This document shows, one piece after another, positions 42,864-51,352 of a stretch of DNA of 64,000 nt (positions are counted from its first letter, which is position 1; every line of letters starts with the position of its first letter). Both the position numbers and the translations under genes were made by a program. Origin of the DNA: JAWKWA01 sp041397765 (lineage in GTDB: Bacteria; Pseudomonadota; Alphaproteobacteria; Rhizobiales; Hyphomicrobiaceae); assembly GCA_041397765.1 (NCBI GenBank), contig JAWKWA010000010.1, positions 102,192 to 166,191 on the forward strand, in the 5' to 3' direction. The notes beneath the pieces are model-generated. The model searched no databases and was not told the DNA's origin. It saw nothing but the letters and a program-made list of their open reading frames with translations.

Positions 42864-43196
42864 TCAGCGCAGGCGGGCCGCGAGACGATATCGCCGCCAG
42901 TTGAAGAAGGCCGAGAAGACGGCGCCGAGCGCCGAGAAGACCGAGCAGCCGATGCTGAGATAGCTCGCCATATCCTGCGTGCGCGAAGCCCGCTTCTCGG
43001 CGCGGGCGGCCTTGCGCTCGGCGCGGGACGTGGCGTCGCGGGTGGAGGAGCGGTCCTTCGAGGTGGTGGAGAGGGAGGCGCCGGGCGCCGATTCCGTCAC
43101 CATCACGGTGTCCTGCGGCATGTAGGTGCGCCAGTAGTAGGACGCGCCCGAGGCGATGAGGCAGATCACGAAGAGGAAGAAGAAGAAGCGGGTCAT
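42864..43196 (-). CDS. Hypothetical membrane protein with charged linker
   Basis: 110 residues. The first helix RFFFFLFVICLIASGASYYW lies at the N-terminus and the second (YLSIGCSVFSALGAVFSAFF) at about 79-98. Between them is a Ser/Arg/Lys-rich linker (SRAERKAARAEKRASR) that may be coiled-coil. It lies 11 bp upstream of the hydrolase gene on the same strand, so the two probably share a transcript. No family is recognised. Confidence 0.65.
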   Translation of the reverse strand: MTRFFFFLFVICLIASGASYYWRTYMPQDTVMVTESAPGASLSTTSKDRSSTRDATSRAERKAARAEKRASRTQDMASYLSIGCSVFSALGAVFSAFFNWRRYRLAARLR

Positions 43197-43430
43197 GTCG
43201 GTCCCTCTCGACGGGGCAGGCGGGGCGCAGCAGGCAGCAGAGCGGGCCAGCGCGCGGCCGGCCTGTCGCGATTTCAAAAGGTTGCTCCCCCTGCCGGAAG
43301 CGCGAAGATCATAGTCCCCGGCATGGTCGAAACATGGCGCCCGCCCGGCGTCGTCGCATGCACCATCCTGCGCCGGCTTTGGTCCCGATGCCCATGTCGG
43401 GCCCATCGGGGCGAAAGGGGCCCGCTCCGA

Positions 43431-44843
43431 TCAGTGGCCGCCGCCCGCCATCGACTTGACGATGCCCTCGGTCATCTTCTTGGCATCGCCGAGCAGCATC
43501 ATCGTATTGTCGCGGTAGAACAGCGTGTTGTCGATGCCGGCATAGCCCGACGCCAGCGAGCGCTTGACGAACATGACCGTGCCGGCCTTCCAGACCTCGA
43601 GCACCGGCATGCCGAAGATCGGCGATTGCGGGTCCTCCTTGGCGGCCGGGTTGGTCACGTCGTTGGCGCCGATCACATAGGCGATGTCGGCCTGGGCGAA
43701 CTCGTTGTTGATGTCCTCGAGCTCGAAGACCTCGTCATAGGGCACGTTCGCCTCGGCAAGCAGCACGTTCATGTGCCCGGGCATGCGGCCCGCCACCGGA
43801 TGGATCGCGTATTTCACCTCGACGCCGGCCTTCTTCAGATTGTCGGCCATCTCGCGCACGGCGTGCTGGGCCTGGGCGACCGCCATGCCATAGCCCGGCA
43901 CGATGATGACCTTGGAGGCGTTCTGCATGATGTAGGCGGCATCCTCCGCCGAGCCGAGCTTGACGGGACGCTGCTCGGCCCCCGCCGCCGGGCCCGCCGT
44001 CTCGCCACCGAAGCCACCGAGGATCACCGAGACGAAGTTGCGGTTCATGCCGCGGCACATGATGTAGGAGAGGATGGCGCCCGACGAGCCGACGAGCGCG
44101 CCGGTGATGATGAGCGCCACATTGCCGAGCGTGAAGCCGATGCCGGCTGCTGCCCAGCCCGAATAGGAGTTGAGCATCGAGACGACGACCGGCATGTCGG
44201 CGCCGCCGATCGGCACGATGATCAGGATGCCGAACAGGAGCGACGCCGCGACGATCGCCCAGAAGAGCAGATCGGAGCCGCCCGACAGGCAGAACAGATA
44301 GATCAGCGCCACGATGCCGGCGAACAGCGCCAGATTGATGAGATGGCGAAGCGGTAGAATGATCGGCTTGCCGGACATGCGCCCCGACAGCTTGGCGAAG
44401 GCGATCACCGAGCCGGTGAAGGTGATGGCGCCGATGGCGACGCCGAGCGCCATCTCGACGAGGCTGGCGGTATGGATCGCGCCCGGTTCACCGATGCCGA
44501 AGGCGTCCGGAGCATAGACCGCGCCGGCGGCGACGAACACGGCGGCGAGGCCGACGAGCGAATGGAAGGCGGCGACGAGCTCGGGCATCGCCGTCATCGG
44601 GATCTTCTTGGCCGTCACCGCGCCGATGCCGCCGCCGATCGCGATGCCGGCGGCGATGAGGCCCCAGGTCGCCGGGCTCTGGTCGCTGACGAGCCCGAGC
44701 GTCGTTGCGATGGCGACGCCCATGCCGATCATGCCGTAGCGGTTGCCGCCGCGGCTCGATTCCGGGCTCGAAAGTCCGCGCAGCGCCAGGATGAAGAGCA
44801 CGCCGGCGGCTAGATAGAGAAGGGCGACGAGATTGGCGTCCAT
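43431..44843 (-). CDS. pntB: NAD(P) transhydrogenase subunit beta (PntB)
   Basis: 470 residues. The N-terminal half has eight or more membrane helices forming part of the proton channel. The C-terminal domain binds NADP(H), with VIIVPGYGMAVAQAQHAVRE, HPVAGRMPGHMNVLLAEANV, DINNEFAQADIAYVIGANDV and VKRSLASGYAG. With PntAa and PntAb it couples hydride transfer from NADH to NADP+ to proton entry. Order on the minus strand is ctaI-like, pntAa, pntAb, DUF2798 gene, pntB. Confidence 0.97.
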   Translation of the reverse strand: MDANLVALLYLAAGVLFILALRGLSSPESSRGGNRYGMIGMGVAIATTLGLVSDQSPATWGLIAAGIAIGGGIGAVTAKKIPMTAMPELVAAFHSLVGLAAVFVAAGAVYAPDAFGIGEPGAIHTASLVEMALGVAIGAITFTGSVIAFAKLSGRMSGKPIILPLRHLINLALFAGIVALIYLFCLSGGSDLLFWAIVAASLLFGILIIVPIGGADMPVVVSMLNSYSGWAAAGIGFTLGNVALIITGALVGSSGAILSYIMCRGMNRNFVSVILGGFGGETAGPAAGAEQRPVKLGSAEDAAYIMQNASKVIIVPGYGMAVAQAQHAVREMADNLKKAGVEVKYAIHPVAGRMPGHMNVLLAEANVPYDEVFELEDINNEFAQADIAYVIGANDVTNPAAKEDPQSPIFGMPVLEVWKAGTVMFVKRSLASGYAGIDNTLFYRDNTMMLLGDAKKMTEGIVKSMAGGGH

Positions 44844-44877
44844 GGGCGGCGGCTCCGCGGGGATGAAGGCGTTGGGT

Positions 44878-45129
44878 TCAGGCTCCGGAGCGGGTACCGG
44901 CGGCCGGTGCGACGATGCGGGCGGTGAGGCGGCGGACGACGGGAGCGACGACGAGCACGACGGGAAAGGCGACGGCCCAGGAGGCGAGCCATGCCGTCAG
45001 CCACTGGTCGGCAAGACCTTCGACGAGCCCGATCGCCTTGACGGTCGCCACCCCGGAGACGACGAGCGACATGAAGCCGGAGAGCAGCGCGCCGAACACG
45101 AAGGGTTGTGCGGAGCTGGGCAGACGCAT
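44878..45129 (-). CDS. DUF2798 family membrane protein
   Basis: 83 residues with two hydrophobic helices: FVFGALLSGFMSLVVSGVAT (about 10-29) and WLASWAVAFPVVLVVAPVVR (about 46-65). This matches DUF2798, small two-helix inner-membrane proteins without assigned function. It lies 8 bp after pntAb and 34 bp before pntB, inside the transhydrogenase operon on the same strand, so it is co-expressed with it. Confidence 0.85.
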   Translation of the reverse strand: MRLPSSAQPFVFGALLSGFMSLVVSGVATVKAIGLVEGLADQWLTAWLASWAVAFPVVLVVAPVVRRLTARIVAPAAGTRSGA

Positions 45130-45137
45130 GATGCCGC

Positions 45138-45548
45138 TCACTTCTTCTCTTTCTTCTTGTACATGGCGAGCATGCGGCTGGTGACGAGGAAGCCGCCGAA
45201 GATGTTGACCGAGGCCATGACGAGGGCGAGGAAACCGAAGACTTTGGCGAGGATCGAGCCGGAGCCGACGAGACCGACGCCGACCGCGAGTAGCGCGCCG
45301 ACGATGATGACCGATGAGATCGCGTTGGTGACGCTCATCAAGGGGGTGTGCAGCGCCGGCGTCACGCTCCACACCACGTAGTAGCCGACGAAGATCGCCA
45401 GCACGAAGATCGCGAGGCGGTAGACGAAGGGATCGACCGCACCGCCGACCCCGCCCGAGGCGAGCGCCGGCGTGCCGAGGGACAGGGCGAGCAAGCCGGC
45501 CAGCGCCGAAAGGCTGGCAATCCTCGAGGCGAGCCGCATGGCTGTCAT
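45138..45548 (-). CDS. pntAb: NAD(P) transhydrogenase subunit alpha part 2 (PntAb)
   Basis: 136 residues. The ATG at 45548 overlaps the pntAa stop (ATGA); an ATG at 45539 is an alternative. After a signal-like or first helix (SLSALAGLLALSLGTPALA) come VYRLAIFVLAIFVGYYVVWS, the conserved TPALHTPLMSVTNAISSVI segment and a last helix with ASVNIFGGFLVTSRML. It is the membrane part of the split alpha subunit, as usual in alphaproteobacteria. Confidence 0.95.
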   Translation of the reverse strand: MTAMRLASRIASLSALAGLLALSLGTPALASGGVGGAVDPFVYRLAIFVLAIFVGYYVVWSVTPALHTPLMSVTNAISSVIIVGALLAVGVGLVGSGSILAKVFGFLALVMASVNIFGGFLVTSRMLAMYKKKEKK

Positions 45549-46681
45549 CCCTTCTTCTCGAGGGCCGGGTGGACGATGGCACCGTCCTTCGTCACCAGCG
45601 TGCCCTTGATGATCTCGTCGTCCCAATTGATCTTCAGCGCCTCGGAGCCCTTCTCCAGGAGGGGATCGAGGAAGTTGAAGAGGTTCTTCGCATAGAGGCT
45701 GGAGGCATTGACCGCGACCTCGCCGGCGAGGTTCAGCGGCCCGATGATGCGCACGCCGTTGACCTCGACGGTCTCGCCGGCCTTCGCCAGCTCGCAATTG
45801 CGGCCACGCTCGACCGCCATGTCGAGAACGATCGCGCCGGGCTTCATGCTGGCGACCATCTCCTTGGAGATGAGGCGCGGCGCGGGCCGACCGGGAATGA
45901 GCGCGGTGGTGATGACGATGTCCTGCGTCTTCAGATGCTCGGCGACGAGGGCCTGCTGCTTCTGCTGGTATTCCGCCGACATCGGCTTGGCATAGCCGGC
46001 GGCGGTCTCGGCCTGGCGGAATTCCTCGTCCTCGACGGCGATGAACTTGGCGCCGAGCGAGGCGACCTGCTCCTTGGCGGCGGGGCGCACATCGGTCGCG
46101 GTGACGACGGCGCCGAGCCGGCGGGCGGTGGCGATCGCCTGCAACCCGGCGACGCCGGCGCCCATTACGAAGACGCGGGCAGCGGGAACGGTGCCGGCCG
46201 CCGTCATCATCATCGGCAGCGCCCGGTCGAAGGCGGCGGCGGCGTCGAGCACGGCCTTGTATCCGGCGAGGTTCGACTGCGACGAAAGCACGTCCATCGA
46301 CTGGGCGCGGGTGATGCGTGGCATCATCTCCATGGCAAAAGAGGTGATGCCCCGTCCGGCGATCGCCTCGAGGCCGGCGCGGTCGCCGAACGGCTCGAGC
46401 ATGGCGAGCACCATGCTGCCGGATTTCATGAGCGCCACCTCCTCGGCGGCCGGGCGGCGCACCTTGAGCACGAGGTCGGCGCCCTGGAGGGTCGCGGCGA
46501 GGTCGGGAGCGACGGTGCAGCCGGCGGCCACATAGGCCTCGTCGGAGAAGCGCGAGCGCAGCCCCGCGCCACGCTCGACCACGACACGGGCGCCCTTGCC
46601 GGCATATTTCTTGGCGGTCTCGGGCGTAAGGCCCACGCGGGGCTCGTCGCTCCGCTCCGCCGTCGCTGCGATCGTCACCAT
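45545..46681 (-). CDS. pntAa: NAD(P) transhydrogenase subunit alpha part 1 (PntAa)
   Basis: 378 residues from ATG 46681, eight bases after a GAGGAAG site; a longer in-frame start at 46726 is less likely. It belongs to the alanine dehydrogenase/PntA fold: EPRVGLTPETAKKY at the N-terminus, RITRAQSMDVLSSQSNLAGY, and the NAD-binding VFVMGAGVAGLQAIATARRL (about 170). TTALIPGRPAPRLI and LDMAVERGRNCELAK are diagnostic. It is the soluble NAD(H)-binding domain of the transhydrogenase. Confidence 0.96.
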   Translation of the reverse strand: MVTIAATAERSDEPRVGLTPETAKKYAGKGARVVVERGAGLRSRFSDEAYVAAGCTVAPDLAATLQGADLVLKVRRPAAEEVALMKSGSMVLAMLEPFGDRAGLEAIAGRGITSFAMEMMPRITRAQSMDVLSSQSNLAGYKAVLDAAAAFDRALPMMMTAAGTVPAARVFVMGAGVAGLQAIATARRLGAVVTATDVRPAAKEQVASLGAKFIAVEDEEFRQAETAAGYAKPMSAEYQQKQQALVAEHLKTQDIVITTALIPGRPAPRLISKEMVASMKPGAIVLDMAVERGRNCELAKAGETVEVNGVRIIGPLNLAGEVAVNASSLYAKNLFNFLDPLLEKGSEALKINWDDEIIKGTLVTKDGAIVHPALEKKG

Positions 46682-46842
46682 CGTCGGCTTCCTCGCTTCA
46701 GGCTTGTTGGCTTCGATGACCGGCAAAGGTGAGCCGCTGGCCGCAGCGAGGAGCCCGTCTCACCGCCGCGGCGGACATCGGCATCAGGGGTTCGTCCGAG
46801 ATTGCGATGCCTGCCCGATGCCTGGGACGACCCGGTCGGTGC

Positions 46843-46986
46843 TCAGGCGACGAAGGCGGCGAGCAGGACCATCAGCACGACGAGTGCCACGGTGCTCACC
46901 TGCACGAGCCTGATGAAGCCACTATAGGTGCGCTGATGCTCGGCATAATCCATGGCGGAATGGCCATTCGACGTGTCGACCGACAT
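46843..46986 (-). CDS. aa3-type cytochrome c oxidase subunit IV (47-residue protein)
   Basis: A short gene that I translated by hand: MSVDTSNGHSAMDYAEHQRT at the start, then YSGFIRLVQVSTVALVVLMV and a last hydrophobic stretch ending FVA. MDYAEHQRTY followed by a single helix is the signature of the bacterial aa3 oxidase subunit IV family (about 45-70 residues). GGGAGG precedes the ATG by about six bases. It lies 161 bp upstream of pntAa on the same strand, a neighbourhood common in Hyphomicrobiales. The oxidase core genes are elsewhere. Confidence 0.88.
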   Translation of the reverse strand: MSVDTSNGHSAMDYAEHQRTYSGFIRLVQVSTVALVVLMVLLAAFVA

Positions 46987-47391
46987 TGCTGCCTCCCCTC
47001 GCGACGAGCCTCCGTCGGCGGGCGTGGCGCGCGCCGGACCGGCTCCTGCTTCCGCGACCCCGAAACCGGAGCCTTCCTCACCCGGCCCATGTAGACAATT
47101 CGTCGCGGGCGGGCAATCTCCGGCTGCGGTTTCGAACGAAATGCCGCAAGCCCCGCCCCGAAGGCCCGATGCGACGGCCCGCCGTGGTCAGAATGCCGCA
47201 CCTGCAGCGCCGCCCGGCGTCATCTGTTGATGGCCGCGACCGCCGACAGATTCCCGCCACGATCTTCGCATTCGGTCGCCTTGACCGGCGTTAACCATTC
47301 GCTAGAACGCTTGCGTTTCCCGGGCGGGCCGTAGGGGAGCGGCCGCCTGTGGAACCTCCCGTCAATCGCCCCTTCCTTTGAGAGGTAAACG
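46987..47391. other. Divergent intergenic region between ctaI-like and a secreted-protein gene
   Basis: 405 bases. Open frames on both strands here are Arg/Pro-rich and lack start signals, so I do not call a gene. The region must contain the promoter of the ctaI-like/pnt set on the minus strand and of the secreted-protein gene on the plus strand. No repeat stands out. Confidence 0.4.
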
Positions 47392-48024
47392 ATGCGCTTT
47401 GCCGCCGCGCTCAAGCTCGCCCTGCCGTCTGCCGCCGCGGGAGTGGCCGCAGCTCTCATGATCTCGGCAACCGTTGCCGGCGCCTTCGAGGTGCCCGCCG
47501 ACGAGAAGGACCGGCTGAAGGCCTGCGAGAAGGATCTCTGCGAGATCATCCTCAAGAAGGACCAGGGCGCCGATCTCGCCTGCTCGCTGTCCAAGACCTG
47601 GGCGAAGGACAAGATCAAGGATGGCGTTTCGGCCAAGAGCATCGACTGGTCGCTCGGCGATGCGCGCTGCGGCGTCGAGCTCTCGGTGCAGCGCGACGTG
47701 CTCCTCAAGGCGCTCAGCGAGCCGAGCTACGAGCTGACGATCCCCGAGCATCAGGTGAAGTGCGAGATCGAGGGCGACGACGGCATCACCACCGTTTCGA
47801 TGACGCTCGCCCCCAAGCTCACCTTCGAGAACGGCCAGGCGACCAAGGCCAGCCTCGGCATCGGCAATGTCGAGGCGCCGGCGGTGCTGAAGGGCGCCAT
47901 CTGGTCGGTGGCCAAGGTCGAGGAGTACTTCGGCCTGTTCCAGGGCCAGCTCGTCGAGGAGATCAACGAGTTCGTCCAGAAGAAATGCGCCAAGCGCTAT
48001 GGCGAGGGCGCCGAGCAGCAGTAA
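47392..48024 (+). CDS. Conserved hypothetical secreted protein
   Basis: 210 residues. The signal peptide runs to about residue 31 (SAAAGVAAALMISATVAGA). The mature part carries four cysteines in two pairs (ACEKDLC and, later, single cysteines before LSK and GVEL), and a beta-rich core with CEIEGDDGITTVSMTLAPKL. It ends with a helix, VEEYFGLFQGQLVEEINEFV. I do not recognise the family. It probably resides in the periplasm. A clear hairpin terminator follows at 48060. Confidence 0.75.
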   Translation: MRFAAALKLALPSAAAGVAAALMISATVAGAFEVPADEKDRLKACEKDLCEIILKKDQGADLACSLSKTWAKDKIKDGVSAKSIDWSLGDARCGVELSVQRDVLLKALSEPSYELTIPEHQVKCEIEGDDGITTVSMTLAPKLTFENGQATKASLGIGNVEAPAVLKGAIWSVAKVEEYFGLFQGQLVEEINEFVQKKCAKRYGEGAEQQ

Positions 48025-48348
48025 GGCTGGCCTGTCACCCTTATCGCGAAAGAGAAACAACGGGGCGCCGGCGGCGAGCGGCGCCCCGTATCATTTCGGC
48101 ACAACGGTTGAGACGGCAGCAACCATTTCCGGATCGATTCATCGTCTGCCCTGATTTCGCCGGCATGGGGCCAAACTCACTACGCAATTGCATTCCTTAC
48201 TGAACTTTAACGATGTGGGTCGATGGTGCCGTCTTGGACCGGCGGCAGAGTCTACGGACCCTTAGCCGGCGCCCCGTTCCGGGCCGCCGCAGCGCCGCGC
48301 CGGCGGGGAGCGCGGTCCTGACCGAACTCGTCGACAGGGGTACTGATC
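48025..48348. other. Intergenic region before the DUF882 gene
   Basis: 324 bases. It contains the terminator at 48060-48089 and then an AT-richer patch near 48175-48215 that probably carries the promoter of the DUF882 gene. No other structure is seen. Confidence 0.4.
48060..48089 (+). terminator. Hairpin terminator after the secreted-protein gene
   Basis: A perfect 11-bp stem ACGGGGCGCCG / CGGCGCCCCGT with an 8-base loop, followed by ATCATTTC. It lies 35 bp after the stop. Confidence 0.65.
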
Positions 48349-49929
48349 GTGCACAGTCGATTCCGCCTGCTCGCGGCCGTCGTTCTCGTCGTCGGCGCCC
48401 TCGCCGGCCATGCCCATATCGTCTCGACCGGCCGCGCCGGCACCGAGAGCGAGCGCGTGCTCAGCCTCTACAACATCCACAATGGCGAGCGCCTGAGCGT
48501 CGTCTACAAGCGCGACGGCGCCTATGTCCCCGAGGCTCTCGAGAAGCTCAACTGGATCTTTCGCGACTGGCGCCTGAACGAGGCGACGAAGATGGATCCG
48601 CAGGCTTACGACATCCTCTGGGAGGTCTATACCGAGCTCGGTTCGAAGGAGCCGATCAGCATCATCTCGGGCTATCGCTCATCGCGCACCAACGAGCGTC
48701 TGCGCAAGTCCGGCGGCGGGCAGGCCAAGCACAGCCAGCACATTCTCGGCAAGGCGCTCGACGTCAGCTTCCCCGACGTGCCGGTGAAGAAGCTGCGCTA
48801 CTCGGCGCTGGTGCGCGAGCGCGGCGGCGTCGGCTATTATCCGACCTCGGCGATCCCCTTCGTCCACATCGACACCGGCCGCGTGCGCATGTGGCCGCGC
48901 ATGGCACGCCACGAGCTGGCGCTCCTCTTCCCCTCGGGCCATTCGAAATACGTGCCAGATGACGGCCGGCCGATCACGCTCTCGGATGTGGAGCGGGCGC
49001 GCAAGAAATACACCGAGCTGGCGCAGTCGATCGAGGCCTTCCATCAGTTCCGCGCGACGGCCCATGATCGCGTGCTGGTCGCCAGCCTCGATCAGGATGC
49101 AGGCGGCGCGACACCCGAGCCGAAGGCGACCCTTGTCGCAGCCGAGCCGAAGGCGACTGTCGTCGCACCCGAGCCGAAGGCGGCGGTGCGCGTTGCGAGC
49201 GCCTCGAGGGTCGCGCGTGCCAAAGTCCCTGAGACGTCCGGGGCGGCGCTGCTGGCGGCCGACGACGACATGCCCATGCTCGACGGGCCGGTGCTGAAGC
49301 CGGCCGCGGAGGGGGGCGGGATCAGGCTCGCCAGTCTCACGGACATCGTGCCGCCTGTTCCGGTCACGGCGCGCCGGCCGGCGACGGCCGCGGTCGGGCT
49401 GACGGGGGGCGGCAGCGTCGCCGCCTCGGCCACGCCGAGCCCGTTCGGCTCGCTGACCGGGCTCATCACCACGGCTCTCCTCGCCATGGACGACGGCAGC
49501 GCCAGCCCCGAGGTCGAGCTCGCCGCGACCTCGGCCGAGCGCGCGAGCGGGGAAATGCTGCCGCCGGTGCCGCGCGAGGAGACGGGCGAAGCCTTCATCA
49601 ATCGCAAGGGCTGGGCAACCGCCCCCGAATATGACGACGATCATCCCAGCGAGCTCAGCTACCGGGCCTTCCCGATCGGCCCCTTGCTGACAGAGCGGCC
49701 CGACATCGACGATCCGGTGCTGGCGCGACTGTCGCATCCCAATCTGCGGGCGGCGCATGCGCTGATCGGCGGCGACGGCGGGGCGATCCGGCTGCAGTTC
49801 AAGCCGGGGCTGCAATTTGCCGAGATGCTGTGGGCCGACAGCTTCTCCGACCACGACGTGGCGAAGCTGCTCGCGGCCGCTGGCGATACCCGGAGACAGG
49901 GCCGTCCGGTGCGGACGGCGAGCCAATAG
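48349..49929 (+). CDS. DUF882 (M15-like peptidase fold) protein with long low-complexity tail
   Basis: 526 residues from a GTG. A signal anchor at residues 5-24 (LLAAVVLVVGALAGHAHI) is followed by a DUF882/YcbK-like domain (about 35-200) with ISIISGYRSSRTNERLR, AKHSQHILGKALDVSFPDV and IPFVHIDTGRVRMWPRM. These carry the His/Asp/His metal-site pattern of M15 peptidases. The last 300 residues are Ala/Pro/Thr-rich, with three EPKA repeats near 262-285. The domain is thought to act on peptidoglycan in the envelope, which is family knowledge. The tail is much longer than usual for DUF882 proteins. Confidence 0.88.
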   Translation: MHSRFRLLAAVVLVVGALAGHAHIVSTGRAGTESERVLSLYNIHNGERLSVVYKRDGAYVPEALEKLNWIFRDWRLNEATKMDPQAYDILWEVYTELGSKEPISIISGYRSSRTNERLRKSGGGQAKHSQHILGKALDVSFPDVPVKKLRYSALVRERGGVGYYPTSAIPFVHIDTGRVRMWPRMARHELALLFPSGHSKYVPDDGRPITLSDVERARKKYTELAQSIEAFHQFRATAHDRVLVASLDQDAGGATPEPKATLVAAEPKATVVAPEPKAAVRVASASRVARAKVPETSGAALLAADDDMPMLDGPVLKPAAEGGGIRLASLTDIVPPVPVTARRPATAAVGLTGGGSVAASATPSPFGSLTGLITTALLAMDDGSASPEVELAATSAERASGEMLPPVPREETGEAFINRKGWATAPEYDDDHPSELSYRAFPIGPLLTERPDIDDPVLARLSHPNLRAAHALIGGDGGAIRLQFKPGLQFAEMLWADSFSDHDVAKLLAAAGDTRRQGRPVRTASQ

Positions 49930-50049
49930 CCTCGTCTGCAGCGCATACATCCGCGACGGGCGAGTAAACGCAGGCCGGCGAGGGCGCCGCAGCGCGGCCA
50001 GCCTCTCCCTTCGCTATGGCCCCTGTCGGGGAGACGGCCGCGCGGCCGC

Positions 50050-50301
50050 CTATTCGATCATGCCGAGCGCGGCCATATAGGTGGCGAGGATCGCCTCCTC
50101 CTCCTTGCGCTCGTTCATGTTCTTGCGCCTGAGGCTGATGACCTTGCGCAGCGCCTTGGTATCGAAGCCGTTGGCCTTCGCCTCGGCATAGACGTCCTTG
50201 ATGTCCGAGGCGATGGCCGCCTTCTCCTCCTCGAGCCGCTCGATGCGCTCGACGACCGATTTGAGCTGCTGATTGGTCGACTGCTGGACGTCCTGCTGCA
50301 T
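50050..50301 (-). CDS. gapR: GapR nucleoid-associated protein (DUF2312/UPF0335)
   Basis: 83 residues from ATG 50301, nine bases after AAGGG; a start at 50337 adds 12. The whole protein is the DUF2312 domain: LKSVVERIERLEEEKAAIAS, DIKDVYAEAKANGFDTKALR, then KVISLRRKN and EEEAILATYMAALGM. GapR is an alphaproteobacterial coiled-coil DNA-binding protein that clamps overtwisted DNA and aids replication and chromosome organisation. It is convergent with the DUF882 gene. Confidence 0.94.
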   Translation of the reverse strand: MQQDVQQSTNQQLKSVVERIERLEEEKAAIASDIKDVYAEAKANGFDTKALRKVISLRRKNMNERKEEEAILATYMAALGMIE

Positions 50302-50710
50302 GGCGCGCTGCCCTTCGAGACGAAAAGTGTGAGACATGCGCCTGGCTGGCGCTCTTCCAGCCCCTCCGGGGGCACCGGTCGGCCGCTCGCGCGATCGGCC
50401 CGGCTCGGCCGCGATCGCGATAGGCTCGGCCCGGGGCCCGGCCCCGCGCCGCTCACCTGCTCAACGGCCGGGAAAACTAGCGACGGCCCCGGTCCGGGGC
50501 AATCTGGTGGACGAGTTTATCCAAGGCTTTCGCGGCGGGGACAGGGAGCGGCGCCCGCCTCCCAGCCCGCCCGCCATGCTCGGCCTGCCTCCTCACCGTG
50601 GTGAGGCGTGCGTCCAGCGCCAGGATCCCCAATCGACCGGTTCACCATCTTGAATGGCCGATGAACGCCACCATGTATCGCTCATGCAGCAACACAGCAG
50701 AGGAACCCAT
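50302..50710. other. Divergent region between gapR and the DUF2852 gene
   Basis: 409 bases without a supported gene. A dyad CCTCACC-GT-GGTGAGG lies at 50591-50606, 105 bp upstream of the DUF2852 start, and could be an operator. GC-rich runs near 50410-50500 can fold but have no clear role. Confidence 0.4.
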
Positions 50711-51070
50711 ATGTCCTCGACCATCAATCTCGACGACATCCCCCGTCCGGTCTGGATCGGGATGATGATCGTCGGATTCATCATCTTCTGGCCCATCGGC
50801 CTTCTCATCCTCGGCTATATGATCTGGAGCGGCAAAATGATGTGCGGCAGGCGGCGTGACTGGCAGGGCTTCAAGGCCCGTTCCGGCTTCGGCTCGACCG
50901 GCAACAGCGCATTCGATGCCTATCGCGAGGAGACGCTGAAGCGCCTCGACGAGGAGGCTCGCGAGTTCCGCGATTTCGTCGACCGCCTGCGCTTTGCCAA
51001 GGACAAGGAAGAGTTCGATCGCTTCATGACCGAGCGCCGCGCGGCGGCGAGCGGTGCGACGAGCGGCTGA
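50711..51070 (+). CDS. DUF2852 family protein
   Basis: 119 residues. The ATG follows AGAGGAA. One or two membrane helices lie near residues 15-40 (VWIGMMIVGFIIFWPIGLLI), followed by a cytoplasmic helical part with YREETLKRLDEEAREFRDFV and RFAKDKEEFDRFMTERR. This matches DUF2852, a small inner-membrane family frequent in Hyphomicrobiales with no assigned function. A strong terminator at 51186 follows. Confidence 0.9.
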   Translation: MSSTINLDDIPRPVWIGMMIVGFIIFWPIGLLILGYMIWSGKMMCGRRRDWQGFKARSGFGSTGNSAFDAYREETLKRLDEEAREFRDFVDRLRFAKDKEEFDRFMTERRAAASGATSG

Positions 51071-51185
51071 ACGTCTGGTTCGGCGCGGTGAGGGTCCCCT
51101 CGACCTCATCGCCGCGCCACCAACTCGAGTTTTCGCGTGACAGGTACCTGAAGTCTCCCGATCTCCCCGATCGAAACCCCAACTT

Positions 51186-51219
51186 GCGCCGGGCGCCGAC
51201 GAGGCTCCCGGCGCTTTTT
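51186..51219 (+). terminator. Rho-independent terminator after the DUF2852 gene
   Basis: An 8-bp perfect stem GCGCCGGG / CCCGGCGC with a 13-base loop, followed directly by TTTTT. It is the clearest intrinsic terminator in the window. Confidence 0.8.
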
Positions 51220-51352
51220 CGTCGTCGATCCGGTTTTCGAACGTCGCAATGCCACAGCTTCGGCCCGGTTCGGCCAAAGCCCCGGCGACTTTCGCCGGTA
51301 GGAAGACACTCTTTACGGAGTGTTGGCGAACTTGCGTCTAACTACCGGTCCC

